64,000 nucleotides of DNA from Lophium mytilinum (taxonomy: Eukaryota; Ascomycota; Dothideomycetes; Mytilinidiales; Mytilinidiaceae): NCBI GenBank assembly GCA_010093605.1, contig MU004181.1, positions 1,922,001 through 1,986,000 of the forward strand, read 5' to 3'. The translations under genes were made by a program, and so were the position numbers. The notes under the pieces are model-generated. The model worked only from the letters and a program-made list of their open reading frames with translations, ran no database searches and was not told where the DNA came from. Below, one piece after another: positions 54,392 through 64,000 of this stretch. Within the stretch, counting starts at the first letter, position 1, and each line of letters begins with the position of its first letter.

Positions 54392-55104
54392 GTTTGCAGG
54401 CTAAATGAACGGCACAGCGAAAGACAAACAGCGCAGCGCAGCGAGTGATGGCGCTGGCCAAAAACGCAGGTGGAGAGAACGGGAAGAAACGAGTGGGCAG
54501 AGACAGATTTGCTCTCAAGCGGGCTCTACGGTCTATATCATGCCGGCCGAGTCGCTACTTTGCTTGGGAGGCAGCTTTCAGGGCGTGTCAAGAAAGACCG
54601 AGACTCTCAGAGCCGGCGACTGTCTGCGGGACGGCGTTAGACTTCAGGTCGCATGAGCCAGCCATATCTTATGCAAGCGCCACAGGCAATCGGGAATAAC
54701 GCAAACAGAGGAAAGACACTCTAAACATAGCCGACAGGGCGAGACTTTGACAGCGGGAAGAGACGGTGGTTCGAGAGCAGTCGCTGACCCCTGAGGGCAG
54801 GGCTGAGCGGGAGCGGCACATCGCCAAACCAGACACGCGCTATAGCAAGATCGGACCTAGCGGTCAACTTGCCAATACCTTATGCATAATTGTGCAGGAG
54901 AAACGGGTCGGATGCAGGGGCAAGTGGCTTCGGAGACTTGCGTGGCGGTGGAGATTGAAGAAACCCTGATATTGCTTGGGCGTCTGAGCTAGCCTCATTC
55001 GGAGCAAGCTGGGCGACAATAGACGGATTTCAGAGACGAATCGCACGGCCGTAGGAGGAAATTCGCCACGTAAATCGGTGTGATGAGGCTTAAGCTACTG
55101 CAGG
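54392..55104. other. Intergenic region before the RIP island
   Basis: About 710 bases of normal composition, peroxidase promoter side. No gene recognised. Confidence 0.4.
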
Positions 55105-58100
55105 CCCCTGGTTAGCTCGGTATTCATAAATTTTCATAAAATGCCCACTAGTAGGGGGCCCCCTAGTTAGCGGTATACCTAGTGTAAGGCCTGTATGCCC
55201 GGAGACCTTAGATAAGGTCTCTAATTAAGGTAGCTCGTGCAGGCCGTATATAGTAAGGCGCCGCTAAGATAAGGCTGCTAGCCCGTTCTATTTTATTATA
55301 GCCCTAATAATCTATAGATTCTTCTAAGAATTCTTAACTTTCTTATATTATAATTACCTATACTATAATTAAGGCCTAAGGCTATATATAAGGCTATAAA
55401 GAAGGCCTAAGGCTATATAGAAGGTTAAATATATAATAAGATTTATATTTATAATACTATTTTTAATAGAAATAGCCGGCTAATAATATAGAGAGAGGAG
55501 AGAAAGTAGAAGGCATAGAAATATTATAGAAAGCCCTTAACTAAATATTTAAGAGGAGGAAGATCTATACGCTATTTTATTAGTAGTAGAATTACCCTAT
55601 TATAATTTATTATTAGCTTCTACCTTAAATTCTTATAATCTCTATATAAACCTTAATTTTTATTATATTATAATATTCTCTTACTAGCCTAATATTTTCT
55701 CTCTTCTTAATACTGCGCCTAGAGTTCTGTAGCTATATAGAGTTCTATAGCCGCGCGTAGTTCTATAGCTGCGCGCAGTTCTATAATACGCGCCGCTACT
55801 CTTCTATTTAATTATTTCTTACTCTAAGTCTTTAGTAATACCTCTATAGCCTCTATAGGCTCCTCTATAGGCCCTAGGGCCTTACCGCGCGCTCTATAAG
55901 ATTAACGCGAATAAATAGCTAGAGCTTATTAAGCTAGATAATAATATAGATAATATTCTATAGACTTAAGAGTACTCTAAGGTAGAGAATAAAAATACCT
56001 TAATAGTTCTTCCACCCTTTTATAATATTATTTCTCTAGAAACACGTAAGTAATTAAGGCCGGCTAAGCAGCTCTACTTTATTAAGCTACTAAACTAGTA
56101 CCGCTACTAGGCCCGTAAGCGTTAGCTTAAGGCGTATATAGAGAGGATAGTAGTAATAATAAATAAGCTTACGGGCTGTATAGAGCGCGGCTATAACTTC
56201 TATAATAGATATAATTAGTTAAAGAATAAAATTAATAAGAGAATCGCCATCTAAAAGAGTAAGAGAGAGGAGACTAGAATAGTATAGAGAGATAATAAGT
56301 ACCTATAGCAGCTTAACGTCTTTATTATAAAGGCGGCGGATATAAATAAGGTAATTAAAAAGAAGCTCTAAGGCCTGCCTAAGGCATAAACCTATAATAG
56401 CTAGCGGCAGGCTATTATTATTAACCTTACGCGCTTAATTAGTATAAAGAGAGGAATTAATAATATTAATGCACTAGAGGAGGCGCCGCGGCCTTAGCGG
56501 AGGCCTAGTAGAGGACCTTTACGCCGCGGGGGGTTTACAGCCGCATACTGCATGCGTTAAAAGGTTAAGAAGCGTTAAATTACTTATGTAGATAAGAGAG
56601 AGAGGCGCTGTACGGCTAAGGCTAAGGCTTAAATTAAGAGGATAATAGCGGGATAGAGAGAGTTATTTAAGGCCTTTATACGGGGCCTAGTAATTTCTAT
56701 CTAGGCTATAATAGATTCTACTTAAATAGTAAGTAACTATAAGAAGCTATAGGTATTCTACTATACTACTAATTAACTATACTATAAGAGGGCGATTACT
56801 AATATAGAAAAGATATAGAGAGACTTTAAGCAGCTATTTTATATTTAAACTAAGGTAACTAAGGGCGCTAAGTATAGTAGAACTCTTGGTAAGGTTACTA
56901 GTAATATAGAACGTGCAATTAATAATAATAGAGGAAGAAAGAAAAGTATTATTAATAGAGGAGAGAATAAGAGGGTATTATTAGCGGAGGAATATAGCCC
57001 TATAGAGGTGGCTAGCCTAGCTAGCCTTAATTTAGGGCCTAATACCCCTAGAGACTTCTATTTTTTTAGTTCTACTTCTTATAACTAATGTATTTTAGAC
57101 GCTATTACTTATAGGTAGAAAGTAAGTAGTGCAAATTATAGTAGTAACTATTAGCTATATTTTCTAGTTATTTTTAAATAAATTAATAGACTTTTAGTGT
57201 TAGTTTTATATATGCAAAGTAGATAGATATAAAATTAATATTATCTATAGAGTTTTAATTTTCCTCGCTTATTTTGCAAGCTAGCAGGAGCTAAACCTAA
57301 ATAAACGCGTCTAATTAGCTAATTTCTTATATAATAGGTAGTAGTAATATTAGTTTACACGCTAGTAATAAAATAGAAAGGCTATATAAAATAGAAAGGC
57401 TATATAAGTATAGTAATACTATAATTTAGCCTACTATAACCTTAATTCTATACTCCTATACGCCCTTTTTAACGCCTAGGTACTTCTTAATATTAGGCGT
57501 GCCTATATTATATACGTCTACTATCTAATTACCCTAGAAATAGCTTAAATAATTTATTAGTAGCACGGTAATAATATAATAGCTTTCTATAGGCAATAAT
57601 TCCGTTTTTATTACTAACCTAAATAAACTAAAACTCTAGTATTTTAATACTAAACTAAAGCTATGCTTAATAGCTATATATAGGCTTACTATCTCTCTAT
57701 TATACTAATATTAATTAGGGCGCTAAGCTATATATTCCTCTAGCCTCCCTTTAAAGGCACTAATTATGCCCCATTTATTAATATATGCGGAATTACTATA
57801 AAGATACTAAACTTTCTCTAGTAGAAGGTTACTATATAGCTCTACTAGCTTTATAGATAGCCTAGACTCCTCTATTATTATAAAGTTGCTAGTACTATCT
57901 AGAAATAGCCTAGCAAGAGACTAGATTATGCCGTTAGAAGTAATAATAGACTAGAACTTAAGGTAGTAGTACTTTTTATACCTGGAGTATATTATCTACT
58001 AGATCTAGGGGTCCTTTAGCTATATAATTAGGCGAGTAGTTCTATCTATATAGCTCTAGACTTTACTAATACCTAGATAAGGTTCTATAGCTATTATATA

Positions 58101-58930
58101 CTTCTCTAGCTTCTTACGCGTAAGCTGCTGCCTATTCTAGTATAGCCGCTGCTACTACTAATTTATAAGAAAGATAATAGTATCTCTAAATATAGTATAA
58201 AGCTATAAGCGGCTATATCTAAATACTACTAGTATATTACTAAAGTAGTATAGTATTAAGAGGCGCTAAAGAAGTATATAGAGTAAGAGAATTAGATAAA
58301 AATAACGCCCGTAAGTATACTTAATCTTATTAAGCTAGAGAAGTATAGCTAACTATCTAATTTTCTTACAGTTAAAGCGCATCTTAAAGCGCGCGCGCTT
58401 ATTAGTAAGCTTATTATTAAACTAGCGTATAAAGTTAACCTAATTATATAGTAGTAGATTGCGTAGTTAAGGAATAAAGCTATTTAGAACCTTATTAACT
58501 TTCTCTTTAGCCTTTATCTTATCTATCTTAGCGGCCTTATTATTAGTAAGGGCACATTCTTTCTTATCTAATAGCTCCGCGAGCTTACCAATATTAATAG
58601 CAGCGGCCGCGGCAGCTGCAATACTACCTAGAAGGGCTATAAGGGTAGTAATGCAAGAATTATAATAATTTTCTATATTTTAATATGTTTAAATAATTAA
58701 AATTAAATAAGATATAGGTGCTAATAGCTAGTAGATAAAATTCTTACCTTATTATACTAAAATAACATCTAATCTATATTATTAGAGGCTCTGCGCTAAT
58801 TGCCCGTAACCTTATAATCTATAATACTAAGCCGGGCAGCCTAAGCTATATATAGAGGCCTTAAACGGGTGGAAATTAAAATCCAATTTTTATGAAAATC
58901 ACGCGTTAATGGCGGCCAGGGTAGCCCCCT
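55105..58930. repeat. RIP-degraded repeat relic (family unresolved)
   Basis: About 3.8 kb rich in TA and very poor in CA/TG, the mark of repeat-induced point mutation. It has sharp edges against normal sequence. Both ends carry CCCTGG followed within 20 bases by ATTTTCATAAAA in inverted orientation, so it may be a DNA transposon with weak terminal repeats. It is a fossil with many breaks in every frame. No coding family could be assigned. The repeat looks old. Confidence 0.8.
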
Positions 58931-59430
58931 GTGCTAATTTGTTAGTGTCACCACCAAAATCGGCACACCTCTTACCCCTCCGAGCCTAGCTGACCGCCGT
59001 GCAGATACTAGCGTAATTCCGTTGAAATCCGTCTAATAGTCTCGAACGCCAGCTTCGCAGATCCGAACAGGGAGCCGCCAACCGAGCGGTGATAGCGAGT
59101 CAAGAGCAGCTGAGGGTTGCGGCGCCTTATCATGGCAATGATCTCGCTATGCAAAGAGGCCATTGACTGACGGCACATTGCAAATCCTTTCTGGAGACCC
59201 AGAACTTAGCTGTTTGTGAGGTTGCGAGAAGTAGGAAATGAAGAACGCCGCTGTGATGCAGCATACATTAGTACTGGCATATACAAGTACGCCTAAGGGG
59301 CGAAGGGTTGTACTAAGTAAGCGATGAGCACCAAACGAGGCTGAGCTTCCAACACCACCTCTCTTGTCACCGCAATGCTAAGAGGATGATTACTTTGCTC
59401 TATCCAAAGCTCTCCATGGGAGCCGCCTAA
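58931..59430. other. Intergenic stretch after the relic
   Basis: About 500 bases of normal composition. No gene or RNA recognised. Confidence 0.4.
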
Positions 59431-59778
59431 AGATACGTTCCGATATCTTCCCCTAGCACCATTCGAAACCTAAAGCTGTACGGCGAGAAGACGAAGAGCT
59501 ATAAGCTCAGGTGCGACTTAATCGAAGCAGACCTCAATAAGCCCCCAGCCTTCGACGCCATCTCGTACGCATTGGAGAGACAAACACCAGACCATCATAT
59601 ATCATGTAATGGGAAGTGGCTTCTGGTAACGAAGAACTGCTGGGACACTTTGCGACATTTTCGCCCAAATGACCCATCCGAACATCGCCTTCTTTGGATC
59701 GATGAGGCCTGCATCGATCAATCGGTAGGGTCGATATCAGAGAAAAGCAACCCAGTAGCCCTGATGGGCGGTATATGA
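59431..59778 (+). pseudogene. HET-domain remnant (fossil)
   Basis: The reading shows the N-terminal part of a heterokaryon-incompatibility (HET) domain, with FDAISY, CNGKWLLVT and LLWIDEACIDQ. The rest of the domain is missing and the copy looks broken and old. It lies next to the RIP relic, a common home for such remnants. Confidence 0.7.
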
Positions 59779-60213
59779 AGCAAGGCACAGTGCTTGTTAA
59801 CATGGCTAGGTAAAATACTAGATTTCCACTACTTTCCTCCCCTTTTCAAATGGTTCATGTGCGTTAATGAGGGTGCTGAATGCCCTAATGAGGTTGAACG
59901 GGTGACGGGAAGCATCATATGAAGATATCATGCACACACATGTCTTGCAGAACCGGTGCAATGATCTCAGAGGTTTCTTTGAATCTGATTCCTACAGTGC
60001 ATAGTCCTCTTAAAGATCCCAAAAGGGAGAGCCCGCCGCTGTATCTGCAGGCTATCGCAAAGTAGTGGCCTCATATCCTTCGGTGAGGCCAGAAGTATCA
60101 GCCAGGCCGCCCATTCAATCTGACCTAGTTACTATCCGAGAACGCCTAATGTTAGGTAGTGGTACACCCTCAAACCGCCCGAAGTATCTTCAATGCAGCT
60201 TGCAAACCCCAGT
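59779..60213. other. Intergenic gap
   Basis: About 430 bases between the HET remnant and the nuclease 3' end. Nothing recognised. Confidence 0.4.
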
Positions 60214-62817
60214 TCACCAACCGCCTGGTGATGCTCGGCCCCGTCCCCTACCACGGCCGATTGAGCCACGGAGCGGACCGCCGTCCGAAGATAAGTTTCC
60301 TTGGTCATCTCCACTCGGAGGAGGTCCTCCTCTGCCACGCCCGAATCCACTACGATAATCAGGCTTCCTGGGTTCATTTTGAAGGGAGCTGTTACCGCCG
60401 CGACCACGGCTATAACCACCACGCGACAGCTCGCTGTTCCCACGACCACGACCGTATCCATTCCCGTGCTCGCCGCGGCCGCGATCACTCCAGCCGCCTC
60501 TTCCGCCGGCACCGCGTCCTGACAAGCCGCCGCGGTCGCCAGAGATGGTCGGCACGAGTAAGTGCGGGACAGAAGCTTCAGTCTTTTGCGGCGAGACAGA
60601 AGCATCAGCCTTTCGCTTTGCATCGTCGGGCTTTGCTCCACGACCAACAGGCACAGGCGCACCGCCGTCATCGCCCTCTTCCGCAGAGCTCCATCCTTCT
60701 TGATCTTCCCGAACCCTCTCTACAGCTGCGTTCTGAGCATCGACAACACGCTGCGCCTTATCCTGACCACGCTGTTCTGCAATAGCTTTGCCCCTCAGGC
60801 TCGCCTCTTTGACGGCGATCGCCATCATGCATTGCAGGGTGTAGCGAGCGTCGTTTCCCGCGTTGTGTAGATTCCACCCCGCGATGTCGAACTCGTAGAG
60901 AATCGTGCCAAGAGAGCGGGGATTAGCCTCGCGCTTCCACGCACGGTACATATCAGCGGTGTCGAGAATCTCGAGCATGTTTGGAAGGCTGAGAGGGTTG
61001 AAGCCTAGCTTTTGCAGGTATCTGACATCGTTGCCAGCGTCGTGGCCGAGGAAGATGAGGTTTCGCTTGTGTGCTGCATCGTCTGAGGCTGAAGCTGCTG
61101 GGTGATCGCTGGGCGCTGAGTATGGCGGTCGGAAGCACGACTCAATGATTTGAGCTGCGTCGGATAAGCTGATACGCTCCGAGTCGCCGAACTCGAAGGC
61201 ATTAACGCAACCAGTGACGAACTCAGTGTTGTGAAGGTGGCTGTGCTCGCGGATGATGAAATGGCGGTCGCGGATCTTGGATAGCCAGTTCTCGCCGTTG
61301 ATGCCTGGAGCAATACCCTCAAGGTCTAGGGTATCGAGGATTGAGATGCCAACCTCAGTAATCTTACTGTTGTCTCGCTCCCAGGCTTCGACGTCTACGC
61401 ATATGAAGATTACAGATGCATCGCACGGCCAAGGGCACAACTGCTCGGGGTCGTGAGCAGGGACGGTCAACACAGCTTTGCGATTAGCCTGTGCTTTCTG
61501 AAGCTCTTCCCAAGAAAGACTTGAGTCTTTCAACGGATCTTGAACTTCTTCTGATTAGCTCACACTATGGGTTCATTTACGCGGGCTCCACTTACTGTCT
61601 GGCCGCTTTGGGCGGAGGCCTAGATACCGCTGGGCTCTCTTGAGCTGCTTAGCCATGTTCTGCTGAGACATCTGCCTAGTCTTCTTTTGTTTCTCCCTCT
61701 TGGCTTTGTTCTTCCCCCTGGACAGCTCGACCATATCTTCTATCATTTCCTTGAAGGCCTCGAGTGTGCGTTCGTCCGGAGGAGGCGCGTGGCCTTCTCC
61801 CGGTGCCCGGTGCCTGTGGCCCGGTGGAGCAGCTGACATCTTGTCGAACTCCGCCTTGGAGCTGATACGGCCAAGATAGCGGGGAGTGAGTCGAGGGTGG
61901 TTGGGGAATCTAGCAGCTAGGCCTTGTTCGCGATCGGCGTCGGTGATTTTGGCGCCTATACGTGGGAACAAACGGTTGATGTGATCGAGCAGGGCTTGGA
62001 CCTGGTCTTCTGTGGTGAGAATGAGAGGCTTAGAACCGTCGGTTGGCCAGACGTAGTATCTGTGCAAGTGTACGGTTAGTATTTGCGGGTGCGTGCTAGG
62101 AGCTAGGTAATGGCGGTGAATCAATGGCACAGCCGGACGACTCTACGAGACGACGAAACGGTTGAGAGATGGTGACTTGCAAAGCAAACTGGCGCGTAGT
62201 ACGACAGCTTAGTGCTCATCAAGACGGCGGAGGACTGTGACTGGTGATTAAGGGCGAGTAACTTACAGGTCCCATCCACGTTCCCAGAATTTGCCCTCGT
62301 CAAAGACGGCAGAAGCAACTCTCTGAGATTCACGTCTCTCCACGAATAGGTAGGGGTACTTGCTGACAGCAAGAATCGGACTGTAGACTTGACTCGGAGA
62401 CGCGAGGGCGCCGCTGTCGAGGGTGCAACGCGGCAAGCTGGTGCTTGGTCCTTTAGGTGTGCCTTCTGTCTTCGTGTTATCCTTCAGTACGAGGGCGCCT
62501 GCCGTATTGGATGCAGCGCTAGGTTGTTCGGTGCCAGGGAGTCGTTTGGGGGGCTCAGACTCGAGCTTGTGGTCGGGGTGCTGAGAGAGCGGGACGGACG
62601 CTTGAAAGGACATATCCTTGACTGCGACCGCGTGACTTTCGTTACCGGTGATGCTGGGCACCTCCAGGTCAGTCGATGCTTTTAGTGCTTGCTCGGAGAG
62701 CAATTCTACACCGCCATCTGAATCATCGTCGGTCAGGCTGGCTGCGGGCAAGTCGGGGAGGGCTTCCATGTGGGCGTCCATAAGCGCCAGCCGATCTAGT
62801 CGAGATGCGAGAGCCAT
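60214..62817 (-). CDS. Gfd2/YDR514C-like DEDDh nuclease with RG-rich tail
   Basis: Protein of 783 aa; exons 62817-62267, 62059-61596 and 61550-60214 on the minus strand. The N-terminal third holds a conserved fungal region (YPYLFVERRESQRVASAVFDEGKFWERGWDL-type). A lysine-rich helix follows (KNKAKREKQKKTR). The C-terminal half is an RNase-H-like exonuclease fold: D and E in FICVDVEAWE, D in LGHDAGNDVRYL, and H and D in LHNAGNDARYT. The last 130 residues are rich in RG/GRG repeats, a sign of RNA binding and arginine methylation. Yeast Gfd2 is linked to mRNA export through Dbp5. The exonuclease activity is inferred from motifs. Confidence 0.85.
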
Positions 62818-63661
62818 GGTGGAGGGTAGGGAGTGTAGTAGAAGTAAAGCGTTTGGCTCGGTTGAGGTGGAACAAGGTCGTTTGCTATCGCAGACACGTG
62901 ACCGGTCTCGGAAGCGGCGCCGCGGACGGGAAGATGCATAGAAGGGTGTCCGAGGTGTGAGAAGCTTGAAATTTTGAAAGGAGGGCTGTCTAACTAGGCT
63001 TTGCGGCTGGTGGCGAAAAAGCAGAGCGGGCAGGAGCGTCTCTCAAGCCTGCTCTATATATGGCTAACACCTCGGGGCGAAATGGGTGAATTGAATGCAC
63101 CGAGGACCCTTACACAGCGGCACATTTCTCAGACCATTTTATACATGGTCTTGACTTGAGCCTTTCAGACATACACTATCTTCACCGACTGAGAGGAAAT
63201 ATAAGGATTTAAAAGAGCAATGCCGGGTCATTGCTGGCTCTTCACTCACTTGGGTACTAGCTCACTCCAAGTCCTGTGACATAGCCTATAGGCTCAATTA
63301 GCCAGCTCTGCGCTATTGCTACTCACGCCGAGGTGCTTGTAGGAACTTTACCGCCAGTAGAGCATTCACCTGCAGGTGGACGTCGCGTCTTACCAGGTTT
63401 TGGAGGTCGTGAATGTTCGCCAAGCCCCCCGCGCCGAAGAAGTCCCGCTTAAAGCGTCCTCGCGTGTAACCACCACCGTCACACTCCCTGAGCTGCTTTG
63501 GCACCCACCACACAAGTAACGCCCTCCACTCCGCTGTCACCACCACCCTCATCTCTCCCATCGCCGCCCCCATTCTTCTCCCATCCGTCGTCGACGCGTG
63601 GCTGGCTTGTCTGACGCGCCCGTCCGGCAACGCTGCTTCACGCTCCCAAACAGCATGCCCA
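62818..63661. other. Divergent promoter region
   Basis: About 840 bases between the nuclease and ING genes. A TATATATGG word lies near 63055. No gene recognised. Confidence 0.4.
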
Positions 63662-64000
63662 ATGGCTGAAGCGAGCATGGCGACCGCCCTCTCCGACATG
63701 ACGCCCCAGCCGCCCTCGAACCCGGACGCGCAAACTACCGTTAATGACTTCCTCGACTACACCGAGTTCTTCCCCTCGGACCTGTACCGCTCCATGAAAC
63801 TGATCGAGGATCTCGACCAGAAATATAAAGATGCTGCCCAGCAGGTCCACGAACTGACCCAGACATACGCCAACCTGCCCAAGACCCCCGAGAATGAGCG
63901 TGCAGATCCGCAGGAGCTGCGTCGGGAAATATCGGCTGCGCTCGAGAAGGCCCTCTTCTTCAGGGAATCGTCTCACGCCGAGGCCGCGCGCATCTGTGAA
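63662..64000 (+). CDS. ING-family chromatin protein (3' truncated by window end)
   Basis: The first 113 residues are visible and the frame is open to the window edge. FLDYTEFFPSDLYRSMKLIEDLDQKY is the start of the ING N-terminal helical domain, followed by an acidic coiled-coil-like region. Full-length members carry a C-terminal PHD finger that reads H3K4 methylation in NuA4 or Rpd3-type complexes; that part is outside the window. ATG 63662 opens the frame; an ATG 8 bases upstream soon stops. Confidence 0.88.
   Translation, partial: MAEASMATALSDMTPQPPSNPDAQTTVNDFLDYTEFFPSDLYRSMKLIEDLDQKYKDAAQQVHELTQTYANLPKTPENERADPQELRREISAALEKALFFRESSHAEAARICE

Noticed and set aside
60065-60785. Plus-strand open frames across the RG-rich tail of the nuclease
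   Set aside because: They are antisense shadows of the repetitive RG-coding sequence.

Overview
The window is nuclear DNA of a filamentous ascomycete (Pezizomycotina). Short spliceosomal introns of about 45-80 bases, an Opy2-type membrane anchor, Zn2Cys6 and fungal-specific transcription factors, a HET-domain remnant and a CpA-poor, TA-rich island typical of repeat-induced point mutation (RIP) all point that way. The class is uncertain; Dothideomycetes or Eurotiomycetes would fit.

Positions 149-38498 hold a dense catabolic-type cluster of 18 genes. In order these are a 3-hydroxyisobutyrate-dehydrogenase-like enzyme, a C2H2 regulator, an SDR, a P450, a type-B carboxylesterase, a second P450, a carboxymuconolactone-decarboxylase-like protein, an FAD monooxygenase, a second 3-hydroxyisobutyrate-dehydrogenase-like enzyme, a metallo-beta-lactamase-fold hydrolase, a Zn2Cys6 regulator, an alpha/beta hydrolase, a second C2H2 regulator, an MFS transporter, homogentisate 1,2-dioxygenase, maleylacetate reductase, a second carboxylesterase and a third P450. 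Four families (dehydrogenase, C2H2 regulator, P450, esterase) occur as pairs. The likely theme is import, ester cleavage, ring hydroxylation, ring cleavage and reduction of an aromatic or phenolic compound. The substrate cannot be read from sequence. No maleylacetoacetate isomerase or fumarylacetoacetase is present.

The most striking signal is regulatory. Both C2H2 regulators carry the same DNA-contact residues, Arg/His/Arg in finger 1 and Arg/Leu/Arg in finger 2, which predict the site 5'-GNGGGG-3'. That hexamer or its complement CCCCNC, often paired as a palindrome such as CCCCACAGTGGGG, is found in every complete promoter gap of the cluster (12 of 12). It is nearly absent from the five convergent 3' gaps (one copy in total). 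This looks like a self-contained regulon with ADR1-like zinc-finger control.

Positions 38499-42331 are gene-poor and hold a 0.35-kb palindromic MITE-like element with an 11-bp minisatellite grown inside one arm. From 42.3 to 54.4 kb lie ordinary genes: Opy2-like anchor, a polyamine/drug MFS transporter, a thiol-methyltransferase-like enzyme, an OTU deubiquitinase, and a secreted class II peroxidase fused to four WSC domains. A 9-bp minisatellite at 44.6 kb contains a 100-N assembly gap. Positions 55.1-58.9 kb are a RIP-degraded repeat relic, followed by a HET-domain fossil. The right end has a Gfd2/YDR514C-like DEDDh nuclease and the start of an ING-family chromatin protein that runs off the window.
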